Shown piece after piece: positions 16,443 to 28,305 of a DNA stretch of 47,062 bases. A model generated the notes under the pieces. The model had not been told where the DNA came from. It made no database searches and worked only from the letters and a program-made list of their open reading frames with translations. Both the position numbers and the translations under genes were made by a program. The stretch lies in contig JAHLFA010000048.1 of the NCBI GenBank assembly GCA_018883985.1, forward strand, positions 1-47,062. The letters are read 5' to 3'. The stretch comes from Candidatus Ruminococcus intestinipullorum. Its GTDB lineage: Bacteria > Bacillota > Clostridia > Lachnospirales > Lachnospiraceae. Every line of letters begins with the position of its first letter. Within the stretch, counting starts at the first letter, position 1.

Positions 16443-17675
16443 ATGGCAAGATATCCTGAACTATTAATTCCAGCAAGTAGTTTGGAAGTTTTAAAGACAG
16501 CGGTTATTTTTGGTGCAGATGCTGTATATATAGGCGGAGAGGCATTTGGTCTTCGTGCAAAGGCAAAGAACTTTTCAATGGAAGAGATGAAAGAAGGAAT
16601 TAAGTTTGCACACGAACATGATGTCAAAGTATATGTTACTGCAAATATTTTAGCACATAATTATGATTTAGAAGGGGTTAGAGAGTATTTTGAAGAATTA
16701 AAAGAAATCAAACCAGATGCATTGATTATTGCAGATCCAGGAGTGTTTGAAATTGCAAAAGAAGTGTGTCCAGAAATAGAAAGACATATTAGTACACAGG
16801 CAAATAATACGAACTATGGAACCTATAATTTTTGGTATCGTCAAGGTGCAAGTCGTGTAGTATCTGCAAGAGAACTTTCTTTGGAGGAAATCAAAGAATT
16901 GCGAGCAAATATTCCACAGGATTTGGAGATAGAAACCTTTATCCACGGAGCCATGTGTATGGCATATTCAGGAAGATGTTTATTAAGCAATTATTTTACA
17001 GGACGAGATGCCAATAGAGGTGCTTGTACGCATCCATGTAGATGGAAATATGCCGTTGTAGAAGAAAAGCGTCCAGGAGAATATATGCCTGTATATGAAA
17101 ATGAGAGAGGAACCTATATATTTAACTCCAAGGATTTATGTATGATAGAACATATTCCAGAGCTATTAGATGCAGGAATTGACAGTTTGAAAATAGAAGG
17201 GCGAATGAAGACTGCTCTTTATGTTGCTACTGTGGCAAGAACCTATCGAAAGGCTATTGATGATTATCAGAAAGACCCAGAATTGTATAGAAAGAATATG
17301 CCATGGTATTTGGAACAAATATCAAATTGTACATATCGTCAATTTACAACAGGGTTCTTCTTTGGAAGACCAGATGAGAATACGCAAATTTATGATAGCA
17401 ATACGTATGTAAAGGAATATACATATTTGGGCATTGTAGGAGAAGTAAAGGATGGGTTGTGTAAGATAGAACAACGTAATAAGTTTTCGGTAGGAGAACG
17501 CATCGAGATTATGAAGCCAAATGGTGATAATGTTGAAGTTCTTGTAAAGCGAATTCTTAACGAAGAAGGTGAGGAGCAGGAAAGTGCCCCTCATTCCAAG
17601 CAAATCCTTTATGTGGAACTGGACGGACAAGCTGACAAATATGATATTTTAAGAAGAGCAGAAAAAGGGACGTAA
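16443..17675 (+). CDS. trhP: U32 peptidase-family protein, TrhP-like tRNA hydroxylation
   Basis: The 410-aa protein carries the U32 signature E-x-F-I-H-G-A-M-C-M-A-Y-S-G-R-C (about residues 162-178), a cysteine-rich block RGACTHPCRWKY and EGRMKTALYVATVARTYRKAID. Once annotated as collagenase-like, this subfamily (YrrO/TrhP, YegQ) works with prephenate in forming 5-hydroxyuridine at tRNA position 34. Adjacency to a TrmR-like methyltransferase fits that pathway. The C-terminal beta-barrel (THUMP-like) region spans about 330-405. Its last 27 bp overlap the 3' end of sigK on the other strand. Confidence 0.85.
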   Translation: MARYPELLIPASSLEVLKTAVIFGADAVYIGGEAFGLRAKAKNFSMEEMKEGIKFAHEHDVKVYVTANILAHNYDLEGVREYFEELKEIKPDALIIADPGVFEIAKEVCPEIERHISTQANNTNYGTYNFWYRQGASRVVSARELSLEEIKELRANIPQDLEIETFIHGAMCMAYSGRCLLSNYFTGRDANRGACTHPCRWKYAVVEEKRPGEYMPVYENERGTYIFNSKDLCMIEHIPELLDAGIDSLKIEGRMKTALYVATVARTYRKAIDDYQKDPELYRKNMPWYLEQISNCTYRQFTTGFFFGRPDENTQIYDSNTYVKEYTYLGIVGEVKDGLCKIEQRNKFSVGERIEIMKPNGDNVEVLVKRILNEEGEEQESAPHSKQILYVELDGQADKYDILRRAEKGT

Positions 17676-18275
17676 TTTTTCGACAGCACTTTTTTCAATT
17701 CTAGATACATAGGAACGAGAGATACTCAATTGATGAGCAATCTCTCGTTGTGTGTATTCTTCCTGCCCATAAAGCCCATATCTCATTTTTAAAACCAGAC
17801 GTTCTCTTGGAGATAATTCATGTTCCATTTTTGTGTAGAGTTTCTTTATATTTTCTTTTAAATCAACTTTATCTGAAACATCATCCTCATCTGTTTCTAT
17901 AATATCATAAAGTTTGATTTCATTGCCTTCTTTATCAGTACCAATAGGTTCATAAAGAGAAATTTCCTTAGATACTTTTTTCTTTGCACGCAAGTGCATT
18001 AGAATTTCATTATCAATACATCTTGAAGCATATGCAGCAAGTCGATTCCCCTTTTCAGAATTAAATGTCATAATAGCTTTGATTAGCCCAATAGTTCCAA
18101 TGGAAATCAAATCTTCAGGGTCATCATTTACAGATTGATACTTTTTGATGACATGGGCAACAAGTCGTAAATTTCTTTCAATAAGAATATGTTTTGCCTG
18201 GAGATCCCCCTCCGTATATCGTTGCATGTAATATTTCTCTTCATCAGGCGTAAGTGGATTCGGAAAAGATTTCAA
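17649..18275 (-). CDS. sigK: Sporulation sigma factor SigK, uninterrupted and without pro-sequence
   Basis: The 208-aa sigma-70 factor has region 2 (HILIERNLRLVAHVIKKY; DLISIGTIGLIKAIMTFNSEKG; RLAAYASRCIDNEILMHLR) and region 4 with HTH YTQREIAHQLSISRSYVSRIEKSAVEKL. The N-terminus NPLTPDEEKYYMQRYTEGD resembles SigK and follows only five residues. The about 20-residue membrane-anchoring pro-peptide of Bacillus pro-sigma-K is absent, and an in-frame TGA four codons upstream rules out a longer form. The gene is not split by a skin-type element. Start is TTG 18275 behind GAGGTG. It directs late mother-cell transcription in sporulation. Confidence 0.9.
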   Translation of the reverse strand: MKSFPNPLTPDEEKYYMQRYTEGDLQAKHILIERNLRLVAHVIKKYQSVNDDPEDLISIGTIGLIKAIMTFNSEKGNRLAAYASRCIDNEILMHLRAKKKVSKEISLYEPIGTDKEGNEIKLYDIIETDEDDVSDKVDLKENIKKLYTKMEHELSPRERLVLKMRYGLYGQEEYTQREIAHQLSISRSYVSRIEKSAVEKLRPFFCSS

Positions 18276-18349
18276 GACAGCACCTCAAAGCATATTTAAT
18301 ATAGTTTATGTGTTGTATAGAAAATTGTGCTTTTCCATTGAAAAAGAAA

Positions 18350-18378
18350 TTGACAATTTATAAGAGAAAAGCTATAGT
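18350..18378 (+). promoter_or_regulatory. Sigma-A promoter for the comM-dprA-topA genes
   Basis: TTGACA (18350-18355), exactly 17 bp, then TATAGT (18373-18378). It lies about 120 bp before the comM start, giving a leader near 115 nt that contains a small GGTC/GACC hairpin around 18413-18425 but no recognised riboswitch. Confidence 0.75.
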
Positions 18379-18498
18379 AAAATTACTTATCAAAGATACA
18401 GTCTATTTTTTCGGGTCATTTCGACCAAATTTTCAAATTTTATTCGTAAAGTGGTGTAATTTAAAGAGGAACAGGCTTCTATGGAAAGGGGCTATATT

Positions 18499-20031
18499 AT
18501 GAGTGTAGGTACGGTTTTATCAGCAGCAATTATAGGGATGCGTGTGGAATTTATTCGAGTGGAAGCTGATGTAAGTGGTGGACTTCCAGGATTTCACATG
18601 GTAGGGTATTTGTCTTCAGAGGTAAAAGAGGCATCTGAACGAGTGAAAACAGCGATAAAAAATTCCAAGATAGAATTTCCAGCTAAAAAAGTTGTTATTA
18701 ACTTATCCCCTGCGCATGTTAGAAAGCGAGGAGCATCTTTTGACCTCCCAATTGCCGTAGCTGTTTTATTGGCATTAGGGCAAGTAGGAGGGCGAAAGTA
18801 TTCTGATACAGTGTTTATAGGAGAATTAGGGTTGGATGGAAGTATTAAAAAAGTGCATGGTGTACTTCCAATTCTAATAGAAGCAAAAAAGTCGGGAGTG
18901 AAAACTTGTATTATCCCAAAAGGAAATGAAGCAGAAGGTGTTTTGGTAGAGGACATTGAGGTACTAACAGCATCCAACTTGTGGGAAGTGTATGCCTATT
19001 TAACAGGTGAAAAAACTTTGAATCAGGCAGTGCAAAGGAAAAATTTAAATAATAGTACAAAACAAAGTAAGGTGGATTTTTCGGAAATACAAGGTCAGGT
19101 CTTTTTAAAAAGAGCGGCAGAAGTTGCTGTAGCAGGAGGACATAATTTGCTTTTGATTGGACCACCAGGAAGTGGGAAATCTATGGCAGCACAAAGAATT
19201 CCTACCATACTGCCATCATTAACAAAGGAAGAAAGTATAGAAATTACAAAAATATATAGTATCTTAGGAATGCTTGAGGAAACACATCCATTGATTTTAA
19301 ATCGTCCATTTCGGAGCGTACATCATACAGCAACAAGGACGGCGTTAACAGGCGGAGGGAACATACCAACTCCAGGAGAAATTAGTTTATCACATGGAGG
19401 AGTTTTGTTTTTAGATGAGTTATCTGAATTTTCAAAAAGTGTTTTAGAGGTATTGAGAGAACCTTTGGAAGAACAGCAAATACGGATTTCACGTTCCCAT
19501 GGAAGCTATCTCTTTCCTGCTGATTTTATGCTTGTGGCTGCTATGAATCCATGTTTATGTGGATATTATCCTGATATCAATAAATGTACATGCTCCACAG
19601 GACAAATTCAAAATTATTTAGGTAAAATTAGTCAGCCATTTTTAGATCGTATGGATATCTGTGTAGAGGTTCCACAAGTGGAGTATGAAAGCTTGCAGCA
19701 AAAAAGAGAGGAGGAGTCTTCCAAAGAAATTCGAAAAAGAGTATGTCAGGCTAGGGAAATACAAAGAAAACGATATAAAGGTGAGAATTATGTTGTAAAT
19801 GCAAGAGTAGATTTAAAAAAGTTGGAAAGCTGTATTCATCTAGGAGAACAGGAAGAAAAGCTGATGAAGCAGGCATTTACTTCTTTACATTTCACTGCAA
19901 GAACCTATACAAAAGTATTACGTGTAGCAAGAACAATTGCAGATTTGGATGCTTGTGAAGAAATAAAAACGAAACATTTAAGAGAAGCGATTAGTTATCG
20001 AAGCATTGATAAAAAATATTGGGGGAAGTAA
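18499..20031 (+). CDS. comM: YifB/ComM family Mg-chelatase-like AAA+ ATPase
   Basis: The 510-aa protein matches the ComM/YifB family. An N-terminal Lon-protease-like domain (SVGTVLSAAIIGMRVEFIRVEADVSGGLPGFHMVGYLS) precedes an AAA+ module with Walker A GPPGSGKS, Walker B VLFLDELSEF and the four-Cys insert CLCGYYPDINKCTC. ComM is a hexameric helicase that promotes branch migration during integration of transforming DNA. The next gene is dprA, another transformation recombination factor. The frame opens at 18481, but ATG 18499 has a GAAAGGGG site and gives the family's normal N-terminus. Confidence 0.93.
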   Translation: MSVGTVLSAAIIGMRVEFIRVEADVSGGLPGFHMVGYLSSEVKEASERVKTAIKNSKIEFPAKKVVINLSPAHVRKRGASFDLPIAVAVLLALGQVGGRKYSDTVFIGELGLDGSIKKVHGVLPILIEAKKSGVKTCIIPKGNEAEGVLVEDIEVLTASNLWEVYAYLTGEKTLNQAVQRKNLNNSTKQSKVDFSEIQGQVFLKRAAEVAVAGGHNLLLIGPPGSGKSMAAQRIPTILPSLTKEESIEITKIYSILGMLEETHPLILNRPFRSVHHTATRTALTGGGNIPTPGEISLSHGGVLFLDELSEFSKSVLEVLREPLEEQQIRISRSHGSYLFPADFMLVAAMNPCLCGYYPDINKCTCSTGQIQNYLGKISQPFLDRMDICVEVPQVEYESLQQKREEESSKEIRKRVCQAREIQRKRYKGENYVVNARVDLKKLESCIHLGEQEEKLMKQAFTSLHFTARTYTKVLRVARTIADLDACEEIKTKHLREAISYRSIDKKYWGK

Positions 20032-20032
20032 A

Positions 20033-21130
20033 TTGGATATGAAATATGAGAATTGGTTTGCCTCTATTGGAACTTTAGGAAATCGTAAGAAAATACAGCT
20101 AAAGGAGTATATGAAAACAGCAAAGAGGCTCTATTATATAGAAGAAACACGATTAAAAGAGATTCCATTTTTGACAGAGAGGGAACGAGAGGGGATTCTA
20201 TTTGCAAAAAGAGAATATGAGGTAGAGCGTAATTTTGAAAAACTTTGTCAGTCGAAAATAAGAATAATTGCATGGGGAGATAAAGAGTATCCAAAGCGAC
20301 TTCTAGATATTTTAGACCCACCATATGCTATATATGTAAAAGGACAAGTCCCAATGGAAACAATGCCAACAGCTGCTATTGTAGGTGCTAGAAGGTGTAC
20401 AGCCTACGGAGAGAAGTATGCAAGAGAATTTGGGGAAATACTAGGAAAACATGGTATACAGGTTATAAGTGGACTTGCAAGAGGGGTAGATGGTTCCTCT
20501 CATAGAGGAGCCTTGTTTGGGAATGGGAAAACTTTTGCTGTATTAGGGTGTGGGGTAGATATCTGTTATCCTAGGGAACACATTGGGTTATACATGGATA
20601 TCATAGAACGAGGTGGGGGAATTCTTTCAGAATTGCCACCAGGTTCACAACCTTTACCGTATCATTTTCCAAAAAGGAATCGAATTATTAGTGGTCTTTC
20701 AGATATTGTATTAGTAATAGAGGCACGAAAGAAAAGTGGTTCATTGATAACTGCAGATTTAGCCTTAGAACAAGGAAAGGATGTTTATGCACTTCCAGGA
20801 CCTATCCATAGTACACTGAGTCAAGGGTGTAATCACTTGATTGCACAAGGAGCAGGGATATTATTAAGCCCAGAATTTTTATTAGAGGAGCTAAGTATAT
20901 CCAAAGGAAATATATATACAAGTAGTAATGAAAATTTGCATAAAAATGAAAAAATGCTTGAAAGAAATGCAAAGATAGTGTATAGTTGTGTCGGTTTCTA
21001 TCCAAAAAGTATCAGTCAATTAATGGAAGAAACGAAGTATGCACCAGAAGAGCTTCTTGACCTTTTGGTTTCATTAGAATTACAAGGATATATAAAGGAA
21101 ATATCAAAGAATTATTATATAAAAGTATAA
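20033..21130 (+). CDS. dprA: DNA processing protein DprA (Smf)
   Basis: The protein of about 365 aa has a helical N-terminal region, the DprA Rossmann fold (IVGARRCTAYGEKYAREFG, ISGLARGVDGSSHRGAL, VLGCGVDICYP, SELPPGSQPLPYHFPKRNRIISGLSD, SGSLITADLALEQGKDVYALPGP) and a C-terminal winged helix (about 310-365). DprA loads RecA onto incoming single-stranded DNA. The start is uncertain: TTG 20033 is 6 nt from GGGGGAAG, and ATG 20039 is 12 nt away. The start lies just after the comM stop, so the two are coupled. Confidence 0.93.
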   Translation: MDMKYENWFASIGTLGNRKKIQLKEYMKTAKRLYYIEETRLKEIPFLTEREREGILFAKREYEVERNFEKLCQSKIRIIAWGDKEYPKRLLDILDPPYAIYVKGQVPMETMPTAAIVGARRCTAYGEKYAREFGEILGKHGIQVISGLARGVDGSSHRGALFGNGKTFAVLGCGVDICYPREHIGLYMDIIERGGGILSELPPGSQPLPYHFPKRNRIISGLSDIVLVIEARKKSGSLITADLALEQGKDVYALPGPIHSTLSQGCNHLIAQGAGILLSPEFLLEELSISKGNIYTSSNENLHKNEKMLERNAKIVYSCVGFYPKSISQLMEETKYAPEELLDLLVSLELQGYIKEISKNYYIKV

Positions 21131-21152
21131 GAATAATGGAGGAAAGCATTCA

Positions 21153-23234
21153 ATGGCACATTATTTGGTAATCGTGGAGTCACCGACAAAGGTAAAGACA
21201 ATCAAAAAATTCCTTGGGAAAAATTATACTGTTGCAGCATCAAATGGGCATGTCAGAGATTTACCAAAAAGCCAGTTGGGGATTGATGTGGAGCATGATT
21301 ATGAGCCGAAGTATATTACAATACGAGGCAAAGGGGAAATTTTAGCAAATTTAAGAAAAGAGGCTAAGAAAGCAGATAAAGTATATTTAGCAACTGACCC
21401 CGACCGTGAGGGGGAAGCAATTTCTTGGCACTTAGCAGCAGCACTGAAGTTAGATCAAGGTAAGATGCAAAGGATTACCTTTAATGAAATTACAAAGAAT
21501 GCTGTCAAAGCATCTTTAAAATCACCTAGGGATATTGATATGAATTTGGTAGATGCACAGCAGGCAAGGCGTGTACTAGATCGAATGGTAGGGTATCGTA
21601 TCAGTCCCTTGCTTTGGGCAAAGGTAAAAAGAGGATTAAGTGCAGGTAGAGTACAGTCTGTCGCATTAAGAATCATTGCAGACAGGGAAGAAGAAATCAA
21701 TGCATTTATTCCAAAAGAATATTGGACTTTAGATGTGATTTTGAAAGTAAAAGGAGAAAAGCGACCTTTAACAGCAAAGTTTTATGGAACACAAAATGAG
21801 AAGCTGACCATCGAATCAAAAGAAGAGTTAGATAAAATTTTGCAAAAAGTTGAAAAAGAAGAATTTGTTATTACAGATGTTAAAAAAGGAGAGCGTCTTA
21901 GAAAGCCACCACTTCCATTTACTACAAGTACACTACAGCAAGAGGCAGCGAAAGTCCTAAATTTTGGAACACAAAAAACGATGCGAATTGCACAGCAGCT
22001 ATATGAAGGTGTAGATATAAAAGGAAGCGGAACGGTTGGTATTATTACGTACCTTCGTACAGATTCTACAAGAATTTCTGAAGAAGCAGATGCAAATGCG
22101 AGAGAGTATATTGCACAAACATATGGAAAAGACTTCGTTGCGTTTCAGGAACAAATGAAGAAAACGGAAAAGAAGATTCAGGATGCACATGAAGCCATTC
22201 GTCCAACAGACATTTCACGGACACCAGCGTCTTTGAAGGATTCGCTTTCAAGAGATCAATTTCGTTTATACCAATTGATATGGAAGCGATTTACAGCAAG
22301 TAGAATGCAGCCAGCGAAATACGAAACAACTTCTGTGAAAATAGGTGCAGGAGATTATCGGTTTAATGTAGCTACTTCTAAGGTAGTATTTGAGGGATTT
22401 CGCTGTGTGTATACAGAATCAGATGAAGAAAAAGAAACAAGCAATGTGCTGGTAAATGGCTTAAGTACAGATTCTGTTTTGACAAAAGAATCATTTGAAA
22501 CAAAACAGCATTTTACACAGCCCCCATCACATTATACAGAAGCGACACTTGTAAAGACTTTAGAGGAGTTAGGAATTGGGCGACCAAGTACCTATGCACC
22601 AACAATATCTACAATTTTGGGACGACGTTATATAGTAAAAGAGGCTAAGAATCTTTATATTACGGAGATTGGAGAAGTAGTCAATAATATTATGAAGCAA
22701 TCATTCCCAAGTATTGTTGATGTGAATTTTACAGCCAATATGGAAGGGCTTCTTGATATGGTAGAAGAAGGGAAGATTGGCTGGAAGAATGTAATAGAAA
22801 ATTTTTATCCAGATTTAGACGAGGCAGTAAATATTGCAGAAAAAGAGCTTCAAAGTGTTAAAATTGAAGATGAAGTAACAGATGTTGTTTGTGAAGAATG
22901 TGGACGTAACATGGTAATTAAGTATGGACCACATGGAAAATTCTTGGCATGTCCAGGATTTCCTGAGTGTAGAAATACAAAACCATATTTGGAAAAAATA
23001 GGTGTTCCTTGCCCACTATGTGGAAAAGATGTAGTAATTCGCAAAACAAAAAAAGGAAGAAAATACTATGGATGTGAAAATAATCCTGAATGTGAATTTA
23101 TGTCTTGGCAAAAGCCTTCCACAGAAAGCTGTCCACAATGTGGAAAATATATGGTGGAAAAAGGGAATAAATTAGTTTGTTCAGATGAACAATGTGGATA
23201 TGTTCGAAATTTAAAAACTAATGATGAAAAATAA
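21153..23234 (+). CDS. topA: DNA topoisomerase I (TopA)
   Basis: The 693-aa type IA topoisomerase relaxes negative supercoils. The TOPRIM domain has Glu9 (VIVESPTKV) and TDPDREGEA (81-89). The nicking Tyr300 lies in ITYLRTDSTRIS. Three four-cysteine zinc-ribbon units occupy about 570-688 (CEECGRN..CPGFPEC, CPLCGKD..CENNPEC, CPQCGKY..CSDEQC). Length is typical for Firmicutes. It lies 22 bp after dprA. In Bacillus the order dprA-topA continues with trmFO, xerC and hslVU before codY; here codY follows directly. Confidence 0.97.
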   Translation: MAHYLVIVESPTKVKTIKKFLGKNYTVAASNGHVRDLPKSQLGIDVEHDYEPKYITIRGKGEILANLRKEAKKADKVYLATDPDREGEAISWHLAAALKLDQGKMQRITFNEITKNAVKASLKSPRDIDMNLVDAQQARRVLDRMVGYRISPLLWAKVKRGLSAGRVQSVALRIIADREEEINAFIPKEYWTLDVILKVKGEKRPLTAKFYGTQNEKLTIESKEELDKILQKVEKEEFVITDVKKGERLRKPPLPFTTSTLQQEAAKVLNFGTQKTMRIAQQLYEGVDIKGSGTVGIITYLRTDSTRISEEADANAREYIAQTYGKDFVAFQEQMKKTEKKIQDAHEAIRPTDISRTPASLKDSLSRDQFRLYQLIWKRFTASRMQPAKYETTSVKIGAGDYRFNVATSKVVFEGFRCVYTESDEEKETSNVLVNGLSTDSVLTKESFETKQHFTQPPSHYTEATLVKTLEELGIGRPSTYAPTISTILGRRYIVKEAKNLYITEIGEVVNNIMKQSFPSIVDVNFTANMEGLLDMVEEGKIGWKNVIENFYPDLDEAVNIAEKELQSVKIEDEVTDVVCEECGRNMVIKYGPHGKFLACPGFPECRNTKPYLEKIGVPCPLCGKDVVIRKTKKGRKYYGCENNPECEFMSWQKPSTESCPQCGKYMVEKGNKLVCSDEQCGYVRNLKTNDEK

Positions 23235-23330
23235 GTAAATTTCATTGAAAACTCAACAGTTGTGTGATAACATGAAGTTGTCTATGAAATCGTAACGAGT
23301 TGTATATACAATATAGTCTGGAGGAAACGG

Positions 23331-24110
23331 ATGGGCGTACAGTTATTGGATAAGACAAGAAAAATAAATAAACTATTACACAATAATAGTTCTAGTAAAG
23401 TAGTTTTCAATGATATTTGTGCAGTACTGACAGAAATCTTGAATTCCAATGTGCTAGTAGTCAGTAAAAAAGGAAAGATTTTAGGAGTTGGAAAAAGTTC
23501 CCACGTAGATAATATTGACGAATTAATTGTGGAAACTGTGGGAGCTTATATTGATGAGATGTTGAATGAAAGACTTCTTAGCATTTTATCAACGAAAGAG
23601 AATGTCAATTTAGAAACTTTAGGATTTTCACCAGATAAGGTTTCCTGCTATCAGGCGATTATTGTACCGATTGATATTGCAGGAGAGCGATTAGGAAGTT
23701 TGTTCATTTATAAGCAGAATGAAAGTTACTCAATTGATGATATTATATTGAGTGAATACGGCACTGCAGTTGTAGGATTGGAGATGCTTCGTTCTGTGAA
23801 TGAGGAGAGTGCTGAGGAAACAAGAAAAGAACACATTGTACAGTCAGCGATTGGAACACTTTCTTTTTCAGAATTAGAGGCAATTATTCACATTTTTGAA
23901 GAGCTAGAGGGTACAGAAGGAATTCTTGTAGCAAGTAAGGTAGCAGATCGTGTTGGTATTACAAGATCTGTGATTGTCAATGCCCTACGTAAGTTTGAAA
24001 GTGCAGGAGTAATTGAATCTCGTTCGTCTGGTATGAAAGGCACATACATCAAAGTATTGAATGATTATGTATTTACAGAGTTAGAAAAGATAAAAAAAGA
24101 AAGGCTATAA
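23331..24110 (+). CDS. codY: GTP-sensing global regulator CodY
   Basis: The 259-aa protein matches CodY. An N-terminal GAF domain (LLDKTRKINKLLHNNSSSKVVFNDICAVLTEILNSNVLVVS) binds branched-chain amino acids, and the C-terminal winged HTH (ASKVADRVGITRSVIVNALRKFESAGVIESRSSGMKGTYIKVLND) binds DNA. CodY represses nitrogen, amino-acid and often sporulation genes during nutrient excess, sensing GTP and isoleucine, leucine or valine. It is separated from topA by 96 bp that probably holds its own promoter, and is followed by a small hairpin terminator. GGAGG precedes the ATG. Confidence 0.97.
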   Translation: MGVQLLDKTRKINKLLHNNSSSKVVFNDICAVLTEILNSNVLVVSKKGKILGVGKSSHVDNIDELIVETVGAYIDEMLNERLLSILSTKENVNLETLGFSPDKVSCYQAIIVPIDIAGERLGSLFIYKQNESYSIDDIILSEYGTAVVGLEMLRSVNEESAEETRKEHIVQSAIGTLSFSELEAIIHIFEELEGTEGILVASKVADRVGITRSVIVNALRKFESAGVIESRSSGMKGTYIKVLNDYVFTELEKIKKERL

Positions 24111-24127
24111 GCCATGCAGCATGGGGA

Positions 24128-24149
24128 GGGTATCAGGAATCTGATGCCC
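24128..24149 (+). terminator. Weak terminator hairpin after codY
   Basis: GGGTATCAG (24128-24136) and CTGATGCCC (24141-24149) pair with one G-U around a GAAT loop. The following TTTCTATAT is a poor U-tract, so termination may be partial. Confidence 0.55.
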
Positions 24150-24184
24150 TTTCTATATAGGATTCAACAAAGGGAGAGATGGCA

Positions 24185-24511
24185 ATGTATGAAGGAAATA
24201 TCGTAAATCTACAAATGGAAAAAATTATTGCAGCAGATGAAATTTTTGATGATAAAACACACCATTGTCAAGTTTTTAAGTATGAGATAGAGGATGATGA
24301 CATATATTTACAGTTAAAGGAGGAAGATTTAAAAGCAATTTCTTTGAATGCAAAATATCGATGTTATATTCTATCAAAAACAGAAACGTTATTATGTATG
24401 GGAGTAGTAAAAGAAAGATATCAGTGTGAACATGGCAATATGCTAAAGTTCCACATTCAAAATGGGTTCTATTCGACTCCAGAAATAAATGAATCTATAA
24501 ATAGAAAATAA
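24185..24511 (+). CDS. Conserved hypothetical small protein upstream of groESL
   Basis: The 108-aa soluble protein has no signal peptide, no membrane segment and no catalytic motif that I recognise. It contains several cysteines (HHCQVF, YRCYIL, LLCMGV, YQCEHG) in a probably beta-rich layout. The pattern YRCYI..TETLLCMGVVKERY...F.I.NGFY loosely recalls the N-terminal domain of PilZ/YcgR-type proteins, which is a guess. I chose ATG 24185, 8 nt after AGGGAG; ATG 24179 is too close to that site. It lies between the codY terminator and the groES promoter. Confidence 0.65.
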   Translation: MYEGNIVNLQMEKIIAADEIFDDKTHHCQVFKYEIEDDDIYLQLKEEDLKAISLNAKYRCYILSKTETLLCMGVVKERYQCEHGNMLKFHIQNGFYSTPEINESINRK

Positions 24512-24537
24512 AGTATTTATAAAATTTGGAAACAATG

Positions 24538-24566
24538 TTGACAAATAGAAAACAGAGTGATATTTT
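24538..24566 (+). promoter_or_regulatory. Sigma-A promoter of groESL
   Basis: TTGACA (24538-24543), a 17-bp spacer and TATTTT (24561-24566). The predicted start of transcription falls just before the CIRCE element, the usual arrangement for HrcA repression. Confidence 0.7.
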
Positions 24567-24579
24567 ATATGCATGAGGG

Positions 24580-24606
24580 TTAGCACTCGATAGAAAAGAG
24601 TGCTAA
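24580..24606. promoter_or_regulatory. CIRCE operator (HrcA binding site)
   Basis: TTAGCACTC (24580-24588), nine bases, then GAGTGCTAA (24598-24606): an exact match to the CIRCE consensus TTAGCACTC-N9-GAGTGCTAA. It places groESL under the heat-shock repressor HrcA, which is not encoded in this window. Confidence 0.97.
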
Positions 24607-24633
24607 TAGTATTGGAAATAAGGAGGAATTACA

Positions 24634-24918
24634 ATGAAATTAGTACCATTAGGGGATAAAATCGTATTAAAGCAACTAGAAGCAGAAGAAACAACAAAGT
24701 CAGGGATTGTCTTACCAGGTCAGGCAAAAGAAAAGCCACAACAAGCTGAAGTAGTTGCAGTAGGACCAGGGGGAATGGTAGATGGAAAAGAAGTTGTGAT
24801 GCAGGTTTTAGTAGGTGATAAAGTAATTTACTCTAAATATGCAGGAACAGACGTAGAGTTAGACGGAGAAGAATATATCATTGTAAAACAGAATGATATT
24901 TTAGCAGTTGTAAAATAG
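24634..24918 (+). CDS. groES: Co-chaperonin GroES
   Basis: The 94-aa co-chaperonin forms the heptameric lid of GroEL. The family signature LVPLGDKIVLKQLEAEETTKSGIVLP is at the N-terminus, the mobile loop is TTKSGIVLPGQAKEKPQQ, and the C-terminal part reads DKVIYSKYAGTDVELDGEEYIIVKQNDILAVV. Length is standard. It is the first gene of the CIRCE-controlled operon, with AAGGAGG before the ATG; groEL follows after 54 bp. Confidence 0.98.
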   Translation: MKLVPLGDKIVLKQLEAEETTKSGIVLPGQAKEKPQQAEVVAVGPGGMVDGKEVVMQVLVGDKVIYSKYAGTDVELDGEEYIIVKQNDILAVVK

Positions 24919-24966
24919 AGATTGATAGAAAGATTCATTTGATTCGATAGCAAAATAGGAGCGTGA

Positions 24967-26598
<1,632 letters not shown>

Positions 26599-26600
26599 TC

Positions 26601-26627
26601 AAAAGGAAGGGATTGTCCCTTCCTTTT
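26601..26627. terminator. Terminator after groEL
   Basis: A perfect 12-bp stem (26601-26612 with 26616-26627) around a TTG loop, with the arm ending in TTTT. It ends the groESL operon before the guaB promoter. Confidence 0.85.
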
Positions 26628-26701
26628 CACTTATAAGTAAAACTTAATATATATGGTTAAAACAAATTATTATAAAAATAACATACAAAAAGGCAATGGT
26701 C

Positions 26702-26730
26702 TTGACAACCTTTCGGAATTTCTGTACCAT
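26702..26730 (+). promoter_or_regulatory. Promoter of guaB
   Basis: TTGACA (26702-26707), 17 bp, then TACCAT (26725-26730) preceded by TG (extended -10). It lies about 50 bp before guaB. No purine riboswitch fold is apparent in the short leader. Confidence 0.6.
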
Positions 26731-26777
26731 AACAGATAATCTATCGAAGTACAAAACAGAGAAAGTGAGGATAATAG

Positions 26778-28235
<1,458 letters not shown>

Positions 28236-28242
28236 AGGTTTT

Positions 28243-28287
28243 AAAGAAGTACCGAGACATATGTGGAAGTGTCACGGTACTTCTTTT
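28243..28287 (+). terminator. Terminator after guaB
   Basis: AAAGAAGTACCG (28243-28254) pairs perfectly with CGGTACTTCTTT (28275-28286). The 20-nt interior can form a further small stem, and T residues follow. Confidence 0.75.
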
Positions 28288-28305
28288 CAAAAATAGGAGA
28301 GAAGG

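Noticed and set aside
23238-23253. AATTTC-N4-GAAAACT as a CodY box upstream of codY
   Set aside because: The spacing differs from the AATTTTCWGAAAATT consensus by one base and several positions mismatch; too weak to call.
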